Source: Acidobacteriota bacterium (lineage in GTDB: Bacteria; Acidobacteriota; JAAYUB01). Taken from it: a stretch of DNA of 56,602 nt. The number at the start of each line of letters is the position of its first letter. Position 1 is the first letter of the stretch. The notes under the pieces are model-generated. The model was not told the DNA's origin, made no database searches, and was given only the letters and a program-made list of their open reading frames with translations. Location of the stretch: the NCBI GenBank assembly GCA_018001935.1, contig JAGNHB010000037.1:1-56602 (forward strand). Direction: 5' to 3'. Both the position numbers and the translations under genes were made by a program. Shown in pieces: positions 48,786 to 56,602 of this stretch.

Positions 48786-51452
48786 TCAGTAGACCACCTT
48801 CAGGGTGAAGGGGTAGTTGGGGTTGTAGGCCCCGCTGTACCCGTAGATCCGCACGTAGTAGGTCCCCGCCGCGAGGGTGCGCGAGACGGACTCGGTGGTG
48901 CCCGGGGCGTTGTAGGACCCGGTCACGTAGTCGGGGTTGTAGAGTTCCATCTCGTAGTCGGTGCCCGAGGGGACCTGGCACGTGAGGGTGACGGTCTTCT
49001 GGCTCGCCACCGTGAACTTGAACCAGTCCACGTCCCCCGAGGTGCACAGGTACCCCGCGTAGTTCACGCCGCTGGAGACGGTTTTGGCCTCGGAGGAGTA
49101 GTTGTTGGGCTCGTAAGGGTCGGTGCAGGGGGCGGTGACGGTCACCGACAGCGCGCCCGAGTAGCCGGACACGATGCTGGTGTGGGTGGCGCACCGGACC
49201 CGGGCCTTGACGGCGTAGGTCCCCTTCGCGGTCCACTTGTGGGTGGCCGACTTCACCCCGACGGCCAGCCAGCCGGTGTTGGTGCCGTCACCCCAGTCGA
49301 GGGAGTACTGGAGGGTGTGACCCAGGCTGGAGGCGCCGCCGCTCACGGTGTAGGTGTAGGTGGAGGTGGTGTTGCAGGCGGTGGTCCCCGTGGGCGTGGA
49401 CGGGGCCGAGACGGTCTCGTCGGGCGTGAAGGTGTAGCGCAGGCCGTAGGCGGTGGAGCTGTAGGCGCCGCCGTCGCCGTAGACCCGGACGGAGTAGGTT
49501 CCGGCGGGCTGGTTGGTGGAGATGGACTCCGTCACGCCGGCGGCGTTGTAGGACCCGGCAACCCAGTTGGGATTGTACAGTTCCAGGTCGAAGTCCTTGC
49601 CGGAGGGCACCGTGCAGGTGATGGCCAGGGTCCCCTTCGACGGGGTGGTGATCCTGAACCAGTCCACGTCGCCGGCGGTGCAGATCTTGCCGCCGTAGGT
49701 GGTGCCGGCGGTGATGGGCCCGTAGGCGGCCGTGGAGGTGTTGTTGGGCTCGTAGGCGTCGGTGCAGGGGGTCGTAAGGGTGACCGACAGCGCGGCGGAG
49801 TAGGCGGACACGATGCTGGTATGGGTGGCGCAGCGGGCCCGGGCCTTGACGGCGTACGTCCCCGCCGTGGACCACGGGTGGGAGGCCGACTTCACGCCGG
49901 CGGCCAGCCAGCCGGAGGTCGTGCCGTCACCCCAGTCGAAGGAATACTGGAGGCTGTGGCCCAAGCTGGAGGCGCCGCCGCTGGTGGTGTAGGTGTAGGT
50001 GGTGCCGGTGCTGCCCGCGGCGGTCCCCGTGGGTTTGGCGGGGGCGGAGACGGTCTCGCTGCTCGAGTTCGGGTTGTGGAGCCACTCGTAGTAGGGCTTG
50101 GTGGACGCGAGGTAGGTGTAGGCCTTGTTCCACTGCATGGAGGAGTGACAGGCGATGCGCACGTCCGAGCCGCTGACGTACATGACGAAGGTGGCGTGGG
50201 CGTCGTAGTCGGAGCAGGACCCGCCGTGGTAGATCAGCACGTCGCCCACGGCGATGTTGGAGGGCGGCGCCTGCTTGTAGCCGCAGGTCCGGGTCCACCC
50301 TTTCAGGACCAGGCACTGGCCGAGCTTGGTGGCCCCGATCTCCTCCTTGCCGCAGGGGTAGCCCCGGCAGGGGTCGCCGCTGTTGAGGTAGCCGTGGCCG
50401 CCGGCGATCAGGCACTGGGACACGAAGTCGGCGCAGTCGCCGCCGTGGCTGGAGTAGCCGCACAGTTCGCCGCCCCAGTAGGACCAGGGGGTGCAGCTGG
50501 AGTAACTGGACGAGCAGCTGTGGTTGCAGCTGTCCCACCAGTCGGCGGCGTAGGCGTAGGCGTTGGACGGGGTGTAGGCCAGGACCGCCATGGTGCGCGG
50601 GATGCCGTGCTTTTCCAGCATCTCCCCGAACACCGGGCCGGAATAGCTCTCCGCGCCCCGCTCCTGCCACTCCTGGAGGACCTCGGTCACCGCCCCGCCC
50701 AGCTTGGGCTGGCGCCGGGAAAGGTCGAGCAGGATCGCGGCGGCCTTGACGGCCGTCTTCTCGTCGCCGACCGCCTCCACGACCTGGCGGGCCTTGCCGA
50801 TCAGGTCGGCGGGGGTGAGGTCCCCCACCTGCTGCAGGCAGGCGGCGGTTTCCAGCGCCAGGAGCGGGTCCTGTTCGAAGGCTGCCAGGGACCGCAGGAT
50901 CGCGGGGGCCTGGGTGGCGTTGACGCGGAGGAGGGCCGCGGGCAGGCCGTGGAGGGCCGCGGGGTCGAGGCCCTCGACCCGGGTGATCCGGGGCAGGGTG
51001 GACGGGTCGGCCATCCCCGTGAACGAGAGGATGTTGAAGGCCAGGATGCGCACCGAGTCCGACGGGTCCGTCGCGGCGCAGCGCCGGAGGAAATCGGCGG
51101 AACTCACCTGGAGCGCCCCCGGGTCCGTCTTCTCCAGCAGGGTGGCCACGGCCGGAAGGTAGGCCAGGCGGACCTTCTCGTCCTGCTCGGAGGGGAACAG
51201 GGCCAAGAGGCTGCGGAGCACGTACTCGACCTCCTCCCGCGGCGCGAGGGACAACTCGAAGAGCAGGTGGCGGCGGACGTCCGGGTCGGGTTCGGTGGTC
51301 AGGGCCGGCAGGTGGATCCGGCTCTTGCCGCTCCGCACGAACTGGGCTTCGTCGGGATGCCGGCTGTCGGCCGGGTTGTCAACGCCGGCGAGGAGGGTGA
51401 CGGCCGCGAGAACGGCAAGGACGAACAGGAAAAGGAGACGCCTTGAGTCCAT
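48786..51452 (-). CDS. Large exported protein with HEAT-like, Amidase_6, PKD-like and PPC domains
   Basis: The ATG at 51452 (GGGGGA upstream) begins a signal peptide (MDSRRLLFLFVLAVLAAVTL). Residues about 45-290 are helical HEAT-like repeats. Residues about 305-445 match the putative amidase (Amidase_6) fold, with YAADWWDSC, GGDCADFVSQCLIAGG and VGDVLIYHGG, a Cys-rich variant with a likely Cys-His active site. The rest is two tandem blocks, each a PKD-like domain (LQYSFDWGDGT, LQYSLDWGDGT) plus a pre-peptidase C-terminal (PPC) domain (YEPNNTST ... GDVDWFRI, YEPNNYSS ... GDVDWFKF). Total 888 aa, probably secreted and active on amide bonds of peptide or cell wall. A good promoter lies at 51480-51508. 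Confidence 0.85.
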   Translation of the reverse strand: MDSRRLLFLFVLAVLAAVTLLAGVDNPADSRHPDEAQFVRSGKSRIHLPALTTEPDPDVRRHLLFELSLAPREEVEYVLRSLLALFPSEQDEKVRLAYLPAVATLLEKTDPGALQVSSADFLRRCAATDPSDSVRILAFNILSFTGMADPSTLPRITRVEGLDPAALHGLPAALLRVNATQAPAILRSLAAFEQDPLLALETAACLQQVGDLTPADLIGKARQVVEAVGDEKTAVKAAAILLDLSRRQPKLGGAVTEVLQEWQERGAESYSGPVFGEMLEKHGIPRTMAVLAYTPSNAYAYAADWWDSCNHSCSSSYSSCTPWSYWGGELCGYSSHGGDCADFVSQCLIAGGHGYLNSGDPCRGYPCGKEEIGATKLGQCLVLKGWTRTCGYKQAPPSNIAVGDVLIYHGGSCSDYDAHATFVMYVSGSDVRIACHSSMQWNKAYTYLASTKPYYEWLHNPNSSSETVSAPAKPTGTAAGSTGTTYTYTTSGGASSLGHSLQYSFDWGDGTTSGWLAAGVKSASHPWSTAGTYAVKARARCATHTSIVSAYSAALSVTLTTPCTDAYEPNNTSTAAYGPITAGTTYGGKICTAGDVDWFRITTPSKGTLAITCTVPSGKDFDLELYNPNWVAGSYNAAGVTESISTNQPAGTYSVRVYGDGGAYSSTAYGLRYTFTPDETVSAPSTPTGTTACNTTSTYTYTVSGGASSLGHTLQYSLDWGDGTNTGWLAVGVKSATHKWTAKGTYAVKARVRCATHTSIVSGYSGALSVTVTAPCTDPYEPNNYSSEAKTVSSGVNYAGYLCTSGDVDWFKFTVASQKTVTLTCQVPSGTDYEMELYNPDYVTGSYNAPGTTESVSRTLAAGTYYVRIYGYSGAYNPNYPFTLKVVY

Positions 51453-51479
51453 GGTTTCCCCCAAAGAGATAGTGATGAA

Positions 51480-51508
51480 ATTTTATACAGAGGTCACCAG
51501 GTTGTCAA
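51480..51508 (-). promoter_or_regulatory. Promoter of the large exported protein
   Basis: On the minus strand TTGACA (51503-51508), 17 nt, TAAAAT (51480-51485). The start site would be near 51473, 21 nt before the ATG at 51452 with GGGGGA between. Confidence 0.65.
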
Positions 51509-51550
51509 CAGGGAAACGGTCAGGGGTGAAAATCCGAAAGCGTTCAAACG

Positions 51551-51771
51551 TGACGCGGTCGCAAGAGGCCCTTTTCTCTCCCGGGCCGGGGGGCGTTCGA
51601 GGAGATGGGGCCCCGGGGCGCATTTTTCCCGCCTTCGGGAGTCGAACGCCGCCGCGTCCACACCCCGTCCTGGGGGGAAATGTTTGCAGCGGGGGCGGCG
51701 GGACGGCCTTCCAGGCGATCAGAAAACACCTTTCGCAACCTCTTGTTTCTTGGCGTGTTGCGAACTTGACA
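51551..51771. mobile_element. 221-bp segment with MITE-like terminal inverted repeats
   Basis: TGACGCGGTCGCAA (51551-51564) is identical to the terminal repeat of the 102-bp element at 48433. The other end, TTGCGAACTTGACA (51758-51771), is a diverged inverted copy (10 of 14 pair). The interior differs from the 102-bp element but shares TTTCGCAACC with 16942-16998. Possibly a longer member of the same family. Confidence 0.4.
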
Positions 51772-51881
51772 TCCTCGCGGAAAGACCGGACCCATCAAAC
51801 CACACCGAACGCAAAGACACACAAAGAAGGCCCGAACTCATAGGTTTCAATGTATTTTGAAGGCCTGTCATCCTATTGCGC

Positions 51882-52733
51882 TCATTGTGCCCGGGGGGAG
51901 CTTTTCGGGGGACCCTGGCGCTTGAGACGCCGGTAATCCGGCCCTTCCAGGGTGATGTCGGCGCACTTCTCGAGGATCCGGGAGTGGAGGCGGTCGTTGA
52001 TCCGCTCGGAGAGGGTGTGGAAACGCCCGGCGGTGCGCCCGGCCTGGAGGGAGGGCCGGGCCAGCTCGTCGGGGTTCTCGAAATCGCTCCGGTGAGGGCT
52101 TTTCGGCCGGTGCGGCGAGACCTCGTCGAAGAAGTTGGTGGTGAAGACCAGGGACACGTTGTTCGCCAGGCACTGGTTGATGACGTCGTAGAGCTTGTCG
52201 AAGACGAAGGGGGTCGGGTTCACGGCCCCCAGTTCGTCCATCACCACCACGTGACAGTGACGGAGGCGGCGGGTCATGTCGGGGACCGACGGGTCCGCGT
52301 CCGCGTCGAAGCTCATCTTGATCTGTTCGATCAGGTGCACGAAGTTGAGAAAAACACCCGTGAACCCCTTTTCGATGAGGGCTTTCAGGACGGCCACGGC
52401 GAGGTGGGTCTTCCCCGTCCCCACGGGGCCCCGCAGCAGCATCCCGGCCCCGCTGCCGAAGGTCTCCTCGTAGTTGCGGACGTACCGCCCCACGGTGGTG
52501 AGGGCTTCCATCTGGACATCGTTTTGGGGGTAGAAGTTCTGCAGGGTGCAGTTCATCATGGCGGGGGGGATCCCTGCGAAGGCCTTCCGGTTGTGGTCGA
52601 GGTCCCGGGTGAAGCACTCGCAGCGGCGGGCGACGTTCTCCTCCACCACCCAGGAGGTGCCGCCGCAATGGGGGCACTTCTCCCGGAAGTAGGCGTCGAA
52701 AATTCCTCTCAACGCGTGGTCAACCTTCCGCAT
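51882..52733 (-). CDS. DnaC-like AAA+ ATPase (helicase-loader/IstB type)
   Basis: The 283-aa protein has an N-terminal four-Cys zinc-binding segment (C20, C23, C38, C40: CPHCGG ... RRCEC), Walker A GPVGTGKT (102-109), Walker B HCVVVMDELGA-type VVVMDELGA, sensor-1 region SLVFTTNFF and an arginine-rich lid (SERINDRLHSRI). This is the DnaC/IstB architecture with the zinc segment typical of chromosomal loaders in many phyla. No transposase is adjacent, so a replication role (loading DnaB) is more likely than IS21. ATG 52733 is used. A promoter lies at 52791-52820, divergent from the DUF4390/NtrY operon. Confidence 0.85.
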   Translation of the reverse strand: MRKVDHALRGIFDAYFREKCPHCGGTSWVVEENVARRCECFTRDLDHNRKAFAGIPPAMMNCTLQNFYPQNDVQMEALTTVGRYVRNYEETFGSGAGMLLRGPVGTGKTHLAVAVLKALIEKGFTGVFLNFVHLIEQIKMSFDADADPSVPDMTRRLRHCHVVVMDELGAVNPTPFVFDKLYDVINQCLANNVSLVFTTNFFDEVSPHRPKSPHRSDFENPDELARPSLQAGRTAGRFHTLSERINDRLHSRILEKCADITLEGPDYRRLKRQGPPKSSPRAQ

Positions 52734-52790
52734 TGCCAAATCCTGCCCGATCTCGTAAAATGTCCCCGCGTCGGCCGGCGGGACGATGCC

Positions 52791-52820
52791 ATTATACCGG
52801 ATTCACCCTCGCGACGCCAA
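52791..52820 (-). promoter_or_regulatory. Promoter of the DnaC-like gene
   Basis: On the minus strand TTGGCG (52815-52820), 18 nt, TATAAT (52791-52796, perfect). The start site would be near 52784, about 50 nt before the ATG at 52733. Confidence 0.55.
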
Positions 52821-52843
52821 CTCCTTGAGAGGACCTTCTGCCT

Positions 52844-53374
52844 GTGCACCACGCCCTGCTCGCCTTCTTGTCGGTCTGGAACCTGTTCGGCCTGCTCAGC
52901 AGCGAAAAAGGCGAAATCACCCAGTTGAACGCCACGTTCGCCAACGGGGGGGTCAACGTCCTGTGCCGGATGACGGGCCTGGACCGGGGCCTGCTGTGGA
53001 AGAGCCTCGCCTCCGGGGAGGAGGTGGTCTTCACCTTCCACCTCGGCTTCTACCGGGAGCGCCGGTTCTGGTTCAACGAGACCCTCCACGAGGTCGACGT
53101 CAACCAGTCCCTCAGCTACAACAACCTGACCCGCCAGTTCCTGGGACGTTCCGAGGGCCTGGGTCGCTCGGAGGTCCTCTTCGGCGACCTCGACAGCGCC
53201 CTCCAGTGGTTGTCCACCCTCAAGGGCCGCATCACGCCCCCCGATTTCGCGGGTTGGCAGAAGAGCACCATCGTCCTCCAGGTCAAGGTGCTCATGGAAA
53301 AGCGCCGCCTCCTCTTCGTCGTCCCGTACGAGACCGTCTCGCCCGTCAAAAGGGTCAAGCTGTACTGCCCATGA
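52844..53374 (+). CDS. DUF4390-domain protein
   Basis: The 176-aa protein begins at GTG 52844 (GAGAGGA upstream) with a hydrophobic stretch (ALLAFLSVWNLFGLL), probably a signal peptide, followed by an all-beta domain with a repeated pattern (VNVLCRMTGLDRGLLWKSLA, VFTFHLGFYRERRFWFNETL, STIVLQVKVLMEKRRLLFVV). Length, strand pattern and position fit DUF4390, commonly encoded just before NtrY-type kinases. Its stop overlaps the kinase ATG (ATGA at 53371-53374), so the pair is translationally coupled. Probably periplasmic; function unknown. Confidence 0.8.
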   Translation: MHHALLAFLSVWNLFGLLSSEKGEITQLNATFANGGVNVLCRMTGLDRGLLWKSLASGEEVVFTFHLGFYRERRFWFNETLHEVDVNQSLSYNNLTRQFLGRSEGLGRSEVLFGDLDSALQWLSTLKGRITPPDFAGWQKSTIVLQVKVLMEKRRLLFVVPYETVSPVKRVKLYCP

Positions 53375-55590
53375 AACCGAGAGTCCCCTTCCGTTTCGGG
53401 CGGCGGGGCGTCGTCCTCAGCCTCCTGGTCGCCGGTTTCCTGGTCTCCCTCCTCCTGATCACCCGGACCCCCGGGAGCGGTGCGGAGGACTCCCCCACCT
53501 TCAATCTCCAGGTGGTCCTCCTGGCCGTCCTCACGGTCATCAACGCCCTGGCCCTCCTGCTCCTGGTCTCGGTGCTGGTCCGCTACCTCATCAAGCTCTT
53601 CTTCGAAAAACGCGGGCGGACCCTTCACACCAGCGTCCGCACCAAGCTGATCCTTGCGTTCGCCTTCCTGGCCGTCGTCCCGGCCGGGCTGTTCATGTTC
53701 TTTTCCTTCACCCTGATCAGCCACAGCGTCAACCAGTGGTTCTCCGCCCCCGCGGAGGCGGTCCTCAACCACGCCGAGGACCTGGCGCAGTCCTACTACG
53801 CGTCGGTGATCGACCGGACGAAGGCCTTCCTCGCCGACTACCTCGAAGCCCCGGCCCCGGGGGCGCCGGAGGAGGCCCTGCGGACGTTCCGCCGCACCCG
53901 CCGCATCGACACCGTCCTCCTGCTGGACGAACAGGGCGCCGTCGTCTTCCGGGACGACACCCCCGGCGCCTCCGGGAAGCCCTACATCCCCGACAACGTC
54001 CCCCTGATCCTGCAGAACGCGAAACCCGCCGCCGCCTCACACTACCTCGAGAGCCGGCCCTCCGAGGACGTGATCATCGCCTTCGCCCAGATGCCGGGCC
54101 GCCCCGCCCGCGTGATCGTCTTCGCCCAGAAGGTCCCGTCCTCCCCCGCCTACCACGCCTACCTCATCAACGAGGCTTACAAGGAGTACTTCCAGCTCAA
54201 GAACCAGGTGCAGCTGATCCGGGCCAATTACTTCCTGGTGGTGGGCGGGGTCGGGGGGATGATCCTGCTGGGTTTCAGCTGGTTCGGCGTCTACATCTCC
54301 CGGAAGATCACCACGCCCATCAACGCGCTCCTGGAGGGGTCGCGGCGGGTCGCCTCCGGGGACCTGTCCACCCCGGTGGCGTGCGAGACGCGGGACGAGT
54401 TCGAGGAACTCATCCAGTCCTTCAACCGGATGACCGAGGAGATCCGCCGCAACGAGGCGATGCTGGAGGACGCCAACCTCAAACTCGTCCGGATCAACCA
54501 GGAGCTGGAGTCCCGTAACACCTTCATCGAGACGGTGATCGACACCATCGCCGCCGGGGTGGTCTGCGTGGACCAGGAGCACCTCGTCACCATCTCCAAC
54601 GCCGCCGCGGCGAGCCTGCTCCGCCCGCTCGCCATCACCGACGGGCGGAGCCGGCTCCAGGACGTGCTGCCCAGGGAGAAGGCCGAGGAACTCGTCCGCC
54701 TCCTCAAGGATTCGGACTTCCACGGCCGGGTCAGCAAGGAGGTCCTCTTCCACGCGGGGAAGCGCACCCTCCACTTCGCGGTGACGGTGACCCCCATGCG
54801 GGACGACCAGCAGCGGAAGACGGGCTACGTCATCGCCTTCGACGACGTGACGGAACTGCTCAGGACCGAGAAGGCCGCCGCCTGGCAGGAGGTGGCCCGC
54901 CGGCTGGCCCACGAGATCAAGAACCCCCTGACGCCCATTCAGCTTTCGATGGAACGGGTGGCGAAGCAGTACCGGAAACTGGAGGAGGCCTGCATCCCGT
55001 CCGGCGAGCGGGAGGCCGGGCCTTTCCGCGCCTTCGGGGAGATGCTGGCCGAAGCGCTCCAGACGGTGCAGGGGGAAACCCGGAACCTCAAGTACCTGGT
55101 GGACGAGTTCTCGAAGTTCGCCCGGCTCCCCGTACCCGTTTTAAAACCCGAGGACCTGAACGCACTGGTGACCGAGATTCGGGATCGCTGCCAGCCGCTG
55201 CACCCGGAAATCGCCTTCGACCTCGACCTCGAGGCGAACCTCCCCTTCCCTTACCTGGACGCCGAACTGATCCGCCGGGTCCTGGTGAACCTCGTGGACA
55301 ACGCCGCCGAGTCGATCCGCGAGATCGCGGAAGGGGGCCGGATCACCCTCGGCACCCGGCACGACCGGGAACACGGCCGGGTGGTCCTCGTCGTGGAGGA
55401 CACGGGGAAAGGCGTCCCCGAAGACGCCCAGGACAACCTCTTCCTGCCGTACGTTTCCACCAAGCAGACGGGCATGGGCCTGGGGCTGACCATCGTGAAG
55501 AAGATCCTCGACGACCACGAGGCCGGGATCCGCCCCGAGCCGGTGACCCCCCACGGCCTGCGCATGGTTATCGATTTCCAGAACTTCTAG
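53371..55590 (+). CDS. NtrY-like sensor histidine kinase
   Basis: The 739-aa protein has two N-terminal helices, a third at about residue 90-110 and a periplasmic sensor domain of ~170 residues (SVNQWFSAPAEAVLNHAEDL). A fourth helix (FLVVGGVGGMILLGFSWFGV), a HAMP domain, a PAS domain (FIETVIDTIAAGVVCVDQEH), HisKA with H514 (RRLAHEIKNPLTPIQLSMER) and HATPase (NLVDNAAESI, DTGKGVPEDA, TGMGLGLTIVKK) follow. HEIKNPLTPIQLS is the NtrY signature. The cognate NtrX regulator is not in the window; it may lie beyond the repeat array. Overlaps the DUF4390 gene by 4 bp. Inner membrane; probable role in nitrogen or envelope signalling. Confidence 0.9.
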   Translation: MKPRVPFRFGRRGVVLSLLVAGFLVSLLLITRTPGSGAEDSPTFNLQVVLLAVLTVINALALLLLVSVLVRYLIKLFFEKRGRTLHTSVRTKLILAFAFLAVVPAGLFMFFSFTLISHSVNQWFSAPAEAVLNHAEDLAQSYYASVIDRTKAFLADYLEAPAPGAPEEALRTFRRTRRIDTVLLLDEQGAVVFRDDTPGASGKPYIPDNVPLILQNAKPAAASHYLESRPSEDVIIAFAQMPGRPARVIVFAQKVPSSPAYHAYLINEAYKEYFQLKNQVQLIRANYFLVVGGVGGMILLGFSWFGVYISRKITTPINALLEGSRRVASGDLSTPVACETRDEFEELIQSFNRMTEEIRRNEAMLEDANLKLVRINQELESRNTFIETVIDTIAAGVVCVDQEHLVTISNAAAASLLRPLAITDGRSRLQDVLPREKAEELVRLLKDSDFHGRVSKEVLFHAGKRTLHFAVTVTPMRDDQQRKTGYVIAFDDVTELLRTEKAAAWQEVARRLAHEIKNPLTPIQLSMERVAKQYRKLEEACIPSGEREAGPFRAFGEMLAEALQTVQGETRNLKYLVDEFSKFARLPVPVLKPEDLNALVTEIRDRCQPLHPEIAFDLDLEANLPFPYLDAELIRRVLVNLVDNAAESIREIAEGGRITLGTRHDREHGRVVLVVEDTGKGVPEDAQDNLFLPYVSTKQTGMGLGLTIVKKILDDHEAGIRPEPVTPHGLRMVIDFQNF

Positions 55591-56448
55591 CCGGGAGATG
55601 TGGTGCCTTCCGCGGCCGGGGTCGATGGCACTGCGGGAGATCGTGGGGATCGGCCAGGCCAGACGAGGTGAGAACCGTTCCCCCCGACCCCGGAGGGGTC
55701 GAACGTGAATAGAACGGTATGAGAATCGTTCCCCCCGACCCCGAAGGGGTCGAATGTGAATAGACGAGGTGAGAACCGTTCCCCCCGACCCCGGAGGGGT
55801 CAAACGTGAATAGACGAGGTGAGAACCGTTCCCCCCGACCCCGGAGGGGTCGAACGTGAATAGAACGGTATGAGAATCGTTCCCCCCGACCCCGAAGGGG
55901 TCGAATGTGAATAGAATGAGGTGAGAATCGTTCCCCCCGACCCCGAAGGGGTCGAACGTGAATAGAATGAGGTGAGAATCGTTCCCCCCGACCCCGAAGG
56001 GGTCGAATGTGAATAGACGAGGTGAGAACCGTTCCCCCCGACCCCGGAGGGGTCGAACGTGAATAGACGAGGTGAGAACCGTTCCCCCCGACCCCGGAGG
56101 GGTCGAACGTGAATAGAACGGTATGAGGATCGTTCCCCCCGACCCCGAAGGGGTCGAATGTGAATAGACGAGGTGAGAATCGTATCCCCCGACCCCGAAG
56201 GGGTCGGACGTGAATAGACGAGGTGAGAACCGATCCCCCCGACCCCGAAGGGGTCGAACGTGAATAGACGAGGTGAGAATCGTATCCCCCGACCCCGAAG
56301 GGGTCGGACGTGAATAGACGAGGTGAGAACCGATCCCCCCGACCCCGAAGGGGTCGAACGTGCGGAGATGTGATTCACGTTCGACCCCTCCGGGGTCGGG
56401 GGGGGGGTGGCGCGTTCATTCTATTCACATTCGACCCCTTCGGGGTCG
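55591..56448. repeat. GTTCGACCCC hairpin array, 14 units plus two inverted units
   Basis: Palindromic cores CGACCCC-GRA-GGGGTCG start at 55685, 55736, 55786, 55836, 55887, 55938, 55989, 56039, 56089, 56140, 56190, 56240, 56290 and 56340, with a strict 50/51-bp period. After a switch at about 56360-56378, two units continue in reverse orientation (56382, 56432). Spacers (GTGAATAGACGAGGTGAGAA type) are also conserved, with two alternating variants. The lead-in at 55632-55660 is shared with 21803-21835. Confidence 0.92.
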
Positions 56449-56602
56449 GGGGTAGGGATGGCGCGTTTATTCTATTCTCCGCACCGGTGAGGGAGAAGGC
56501 CAAGAGCAACGGTCAGGGATTGGGCCAGCCCCATCCGCGGAGAGGCGGTAATAAACTCTATAGCCCGGCCTCTAAAGAAGGCTTTATTCTATAGAAAGAA
56601 AA
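56449..56602. other. End of window, no gene seen
   Basis: About 150 bp of mixed composition that becomes AT-rich at the end (TTTATTCTATAGAAAG). No coding frame or RNA gene is recognised; the feature continues outside the window. Confidence 0.4.

Larger units (their letters stand above)
51453..51881. other. Intergenic region with promoter and a TIR-bounded segment
   Basis: Contains the promoter of the large exported protein and the 221-bp segment bounded by inverted repeats, both listed separately. No gene is supported. Confidence 0.5.

Noticed and set aside
51882..52733. IS21 IstB transposition helper
   Set aside because: No IstA-like transposase or terminal repeats are adjacent, and the N-terminal zinc segment fits a chromosomal DnaC-type loader.
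55591..56448. Array resembling a CRISPR locus or a repeat protein
   Set aside because: The spacers are themselves conserved and the 50/51-bp period shifts frame from unit to unit, so it is neither CRISPR nor coding. No cas genes are present.

Overview
The window is a high-GC Gram-negative bacterial chromosome segment. A TonB-dependent receptor, a lipoprotein and several Sec-dependent exported proteins indicate an outer membrane. It carries an unusually large load of short intergenic repeats. The gene content (large sensor kinases, dockerin and propeller proteins, glycosylglycerate synthesis, NtrY-like kinase, NikR) and the kinds of intergenic repeat suggest an Acidobacteriota-like or deltaproteobacterium-like environmental lineage. 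This is inference, because no rRNA or other phylogenetic marker is present. I saw no rRNA, tRNA or CRISPR array.

Layout. 0.3-6.6 kb: an envelope/polysaccharide-type group (lipoprotein, multi-membrane GT-C-like protein, GT-B glycosyltransferase with a coiled-coil tail, UbiA-family prenyltransferase). 7.0-9.2 kb: a sigma factor overlapping its zinc-type anti-sigma factor. 9.8-16.1 kb: an exported M48 metallopeptidase with a repeat tail, then a secreted dockerin/propeller protein co-transcribed with a membrane SpoIIE-type phosphatase. 17.1-21.8 kb: a B12-binding radical SAM enzyme flanked by a 27-codon ORF upstream and a 73-aa basic small protein immediately downstream, followed convergently by a 5'-truncated propeller histidine kinase. 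Base composition drops abruptly inside the radical SAM gene and stays low to the end of the kinase. This is my best candidate for an undescribed system, a possible RiPP-type peptide modification cassette. 22-23.4 kb: a CaCA cation antiporter beside an inverted array of hairpin repeats. 24.1-28.8 kb: a nickel-uptake operon (TonB receptor, ECF S, T and A components) with NikR and a plausible NikR operator, bracketed by inverted copies of a ~135-bp repeat. 29-32 kb: duplicated ECF sigma/small membrane protein modules, partly decayed, around a low-GC secreted IPT-domain protein.

32.2-47.7 kb is almost entirely minus strand and reads as an ion and osmotic homeostasis region: P-type cation ATPase, CPA2 Na+/H+-type antiporter, DUF389 protein, MscS-type protein overlapping a glycosyltransferase, mannosyl-3-phosphoglycerate phosphatase family enzyme, glucosyl-3-phosphoglycerate synthase, TPR and STAS proteins, TetR regulator and a KefB-type antiporter with RCK domains. 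47.8-51.5 kb encodes two exported proteins, one with HEAT-like, Amidase_6, PKD-like and PPC domains. 51.9-55.6 kb has a DnaC-like ATPase divergent from a DUF4390-NtrY kinase operon. The window ends in a 14-unit, 50/51-bp hairpin array.

The intergenic DNA is as notable as the genes. It has two arrays of UNCG-loop hairpins that flip orientation, a 102-bp MITE-like element in two full copies, a 41-bp and a 72-bp tandem repeat, and several families of inverted or short-period repeats built from phrases such as TTTGCGCC, GAGGCACGGAG, heptamers and CATCCGTGTT.
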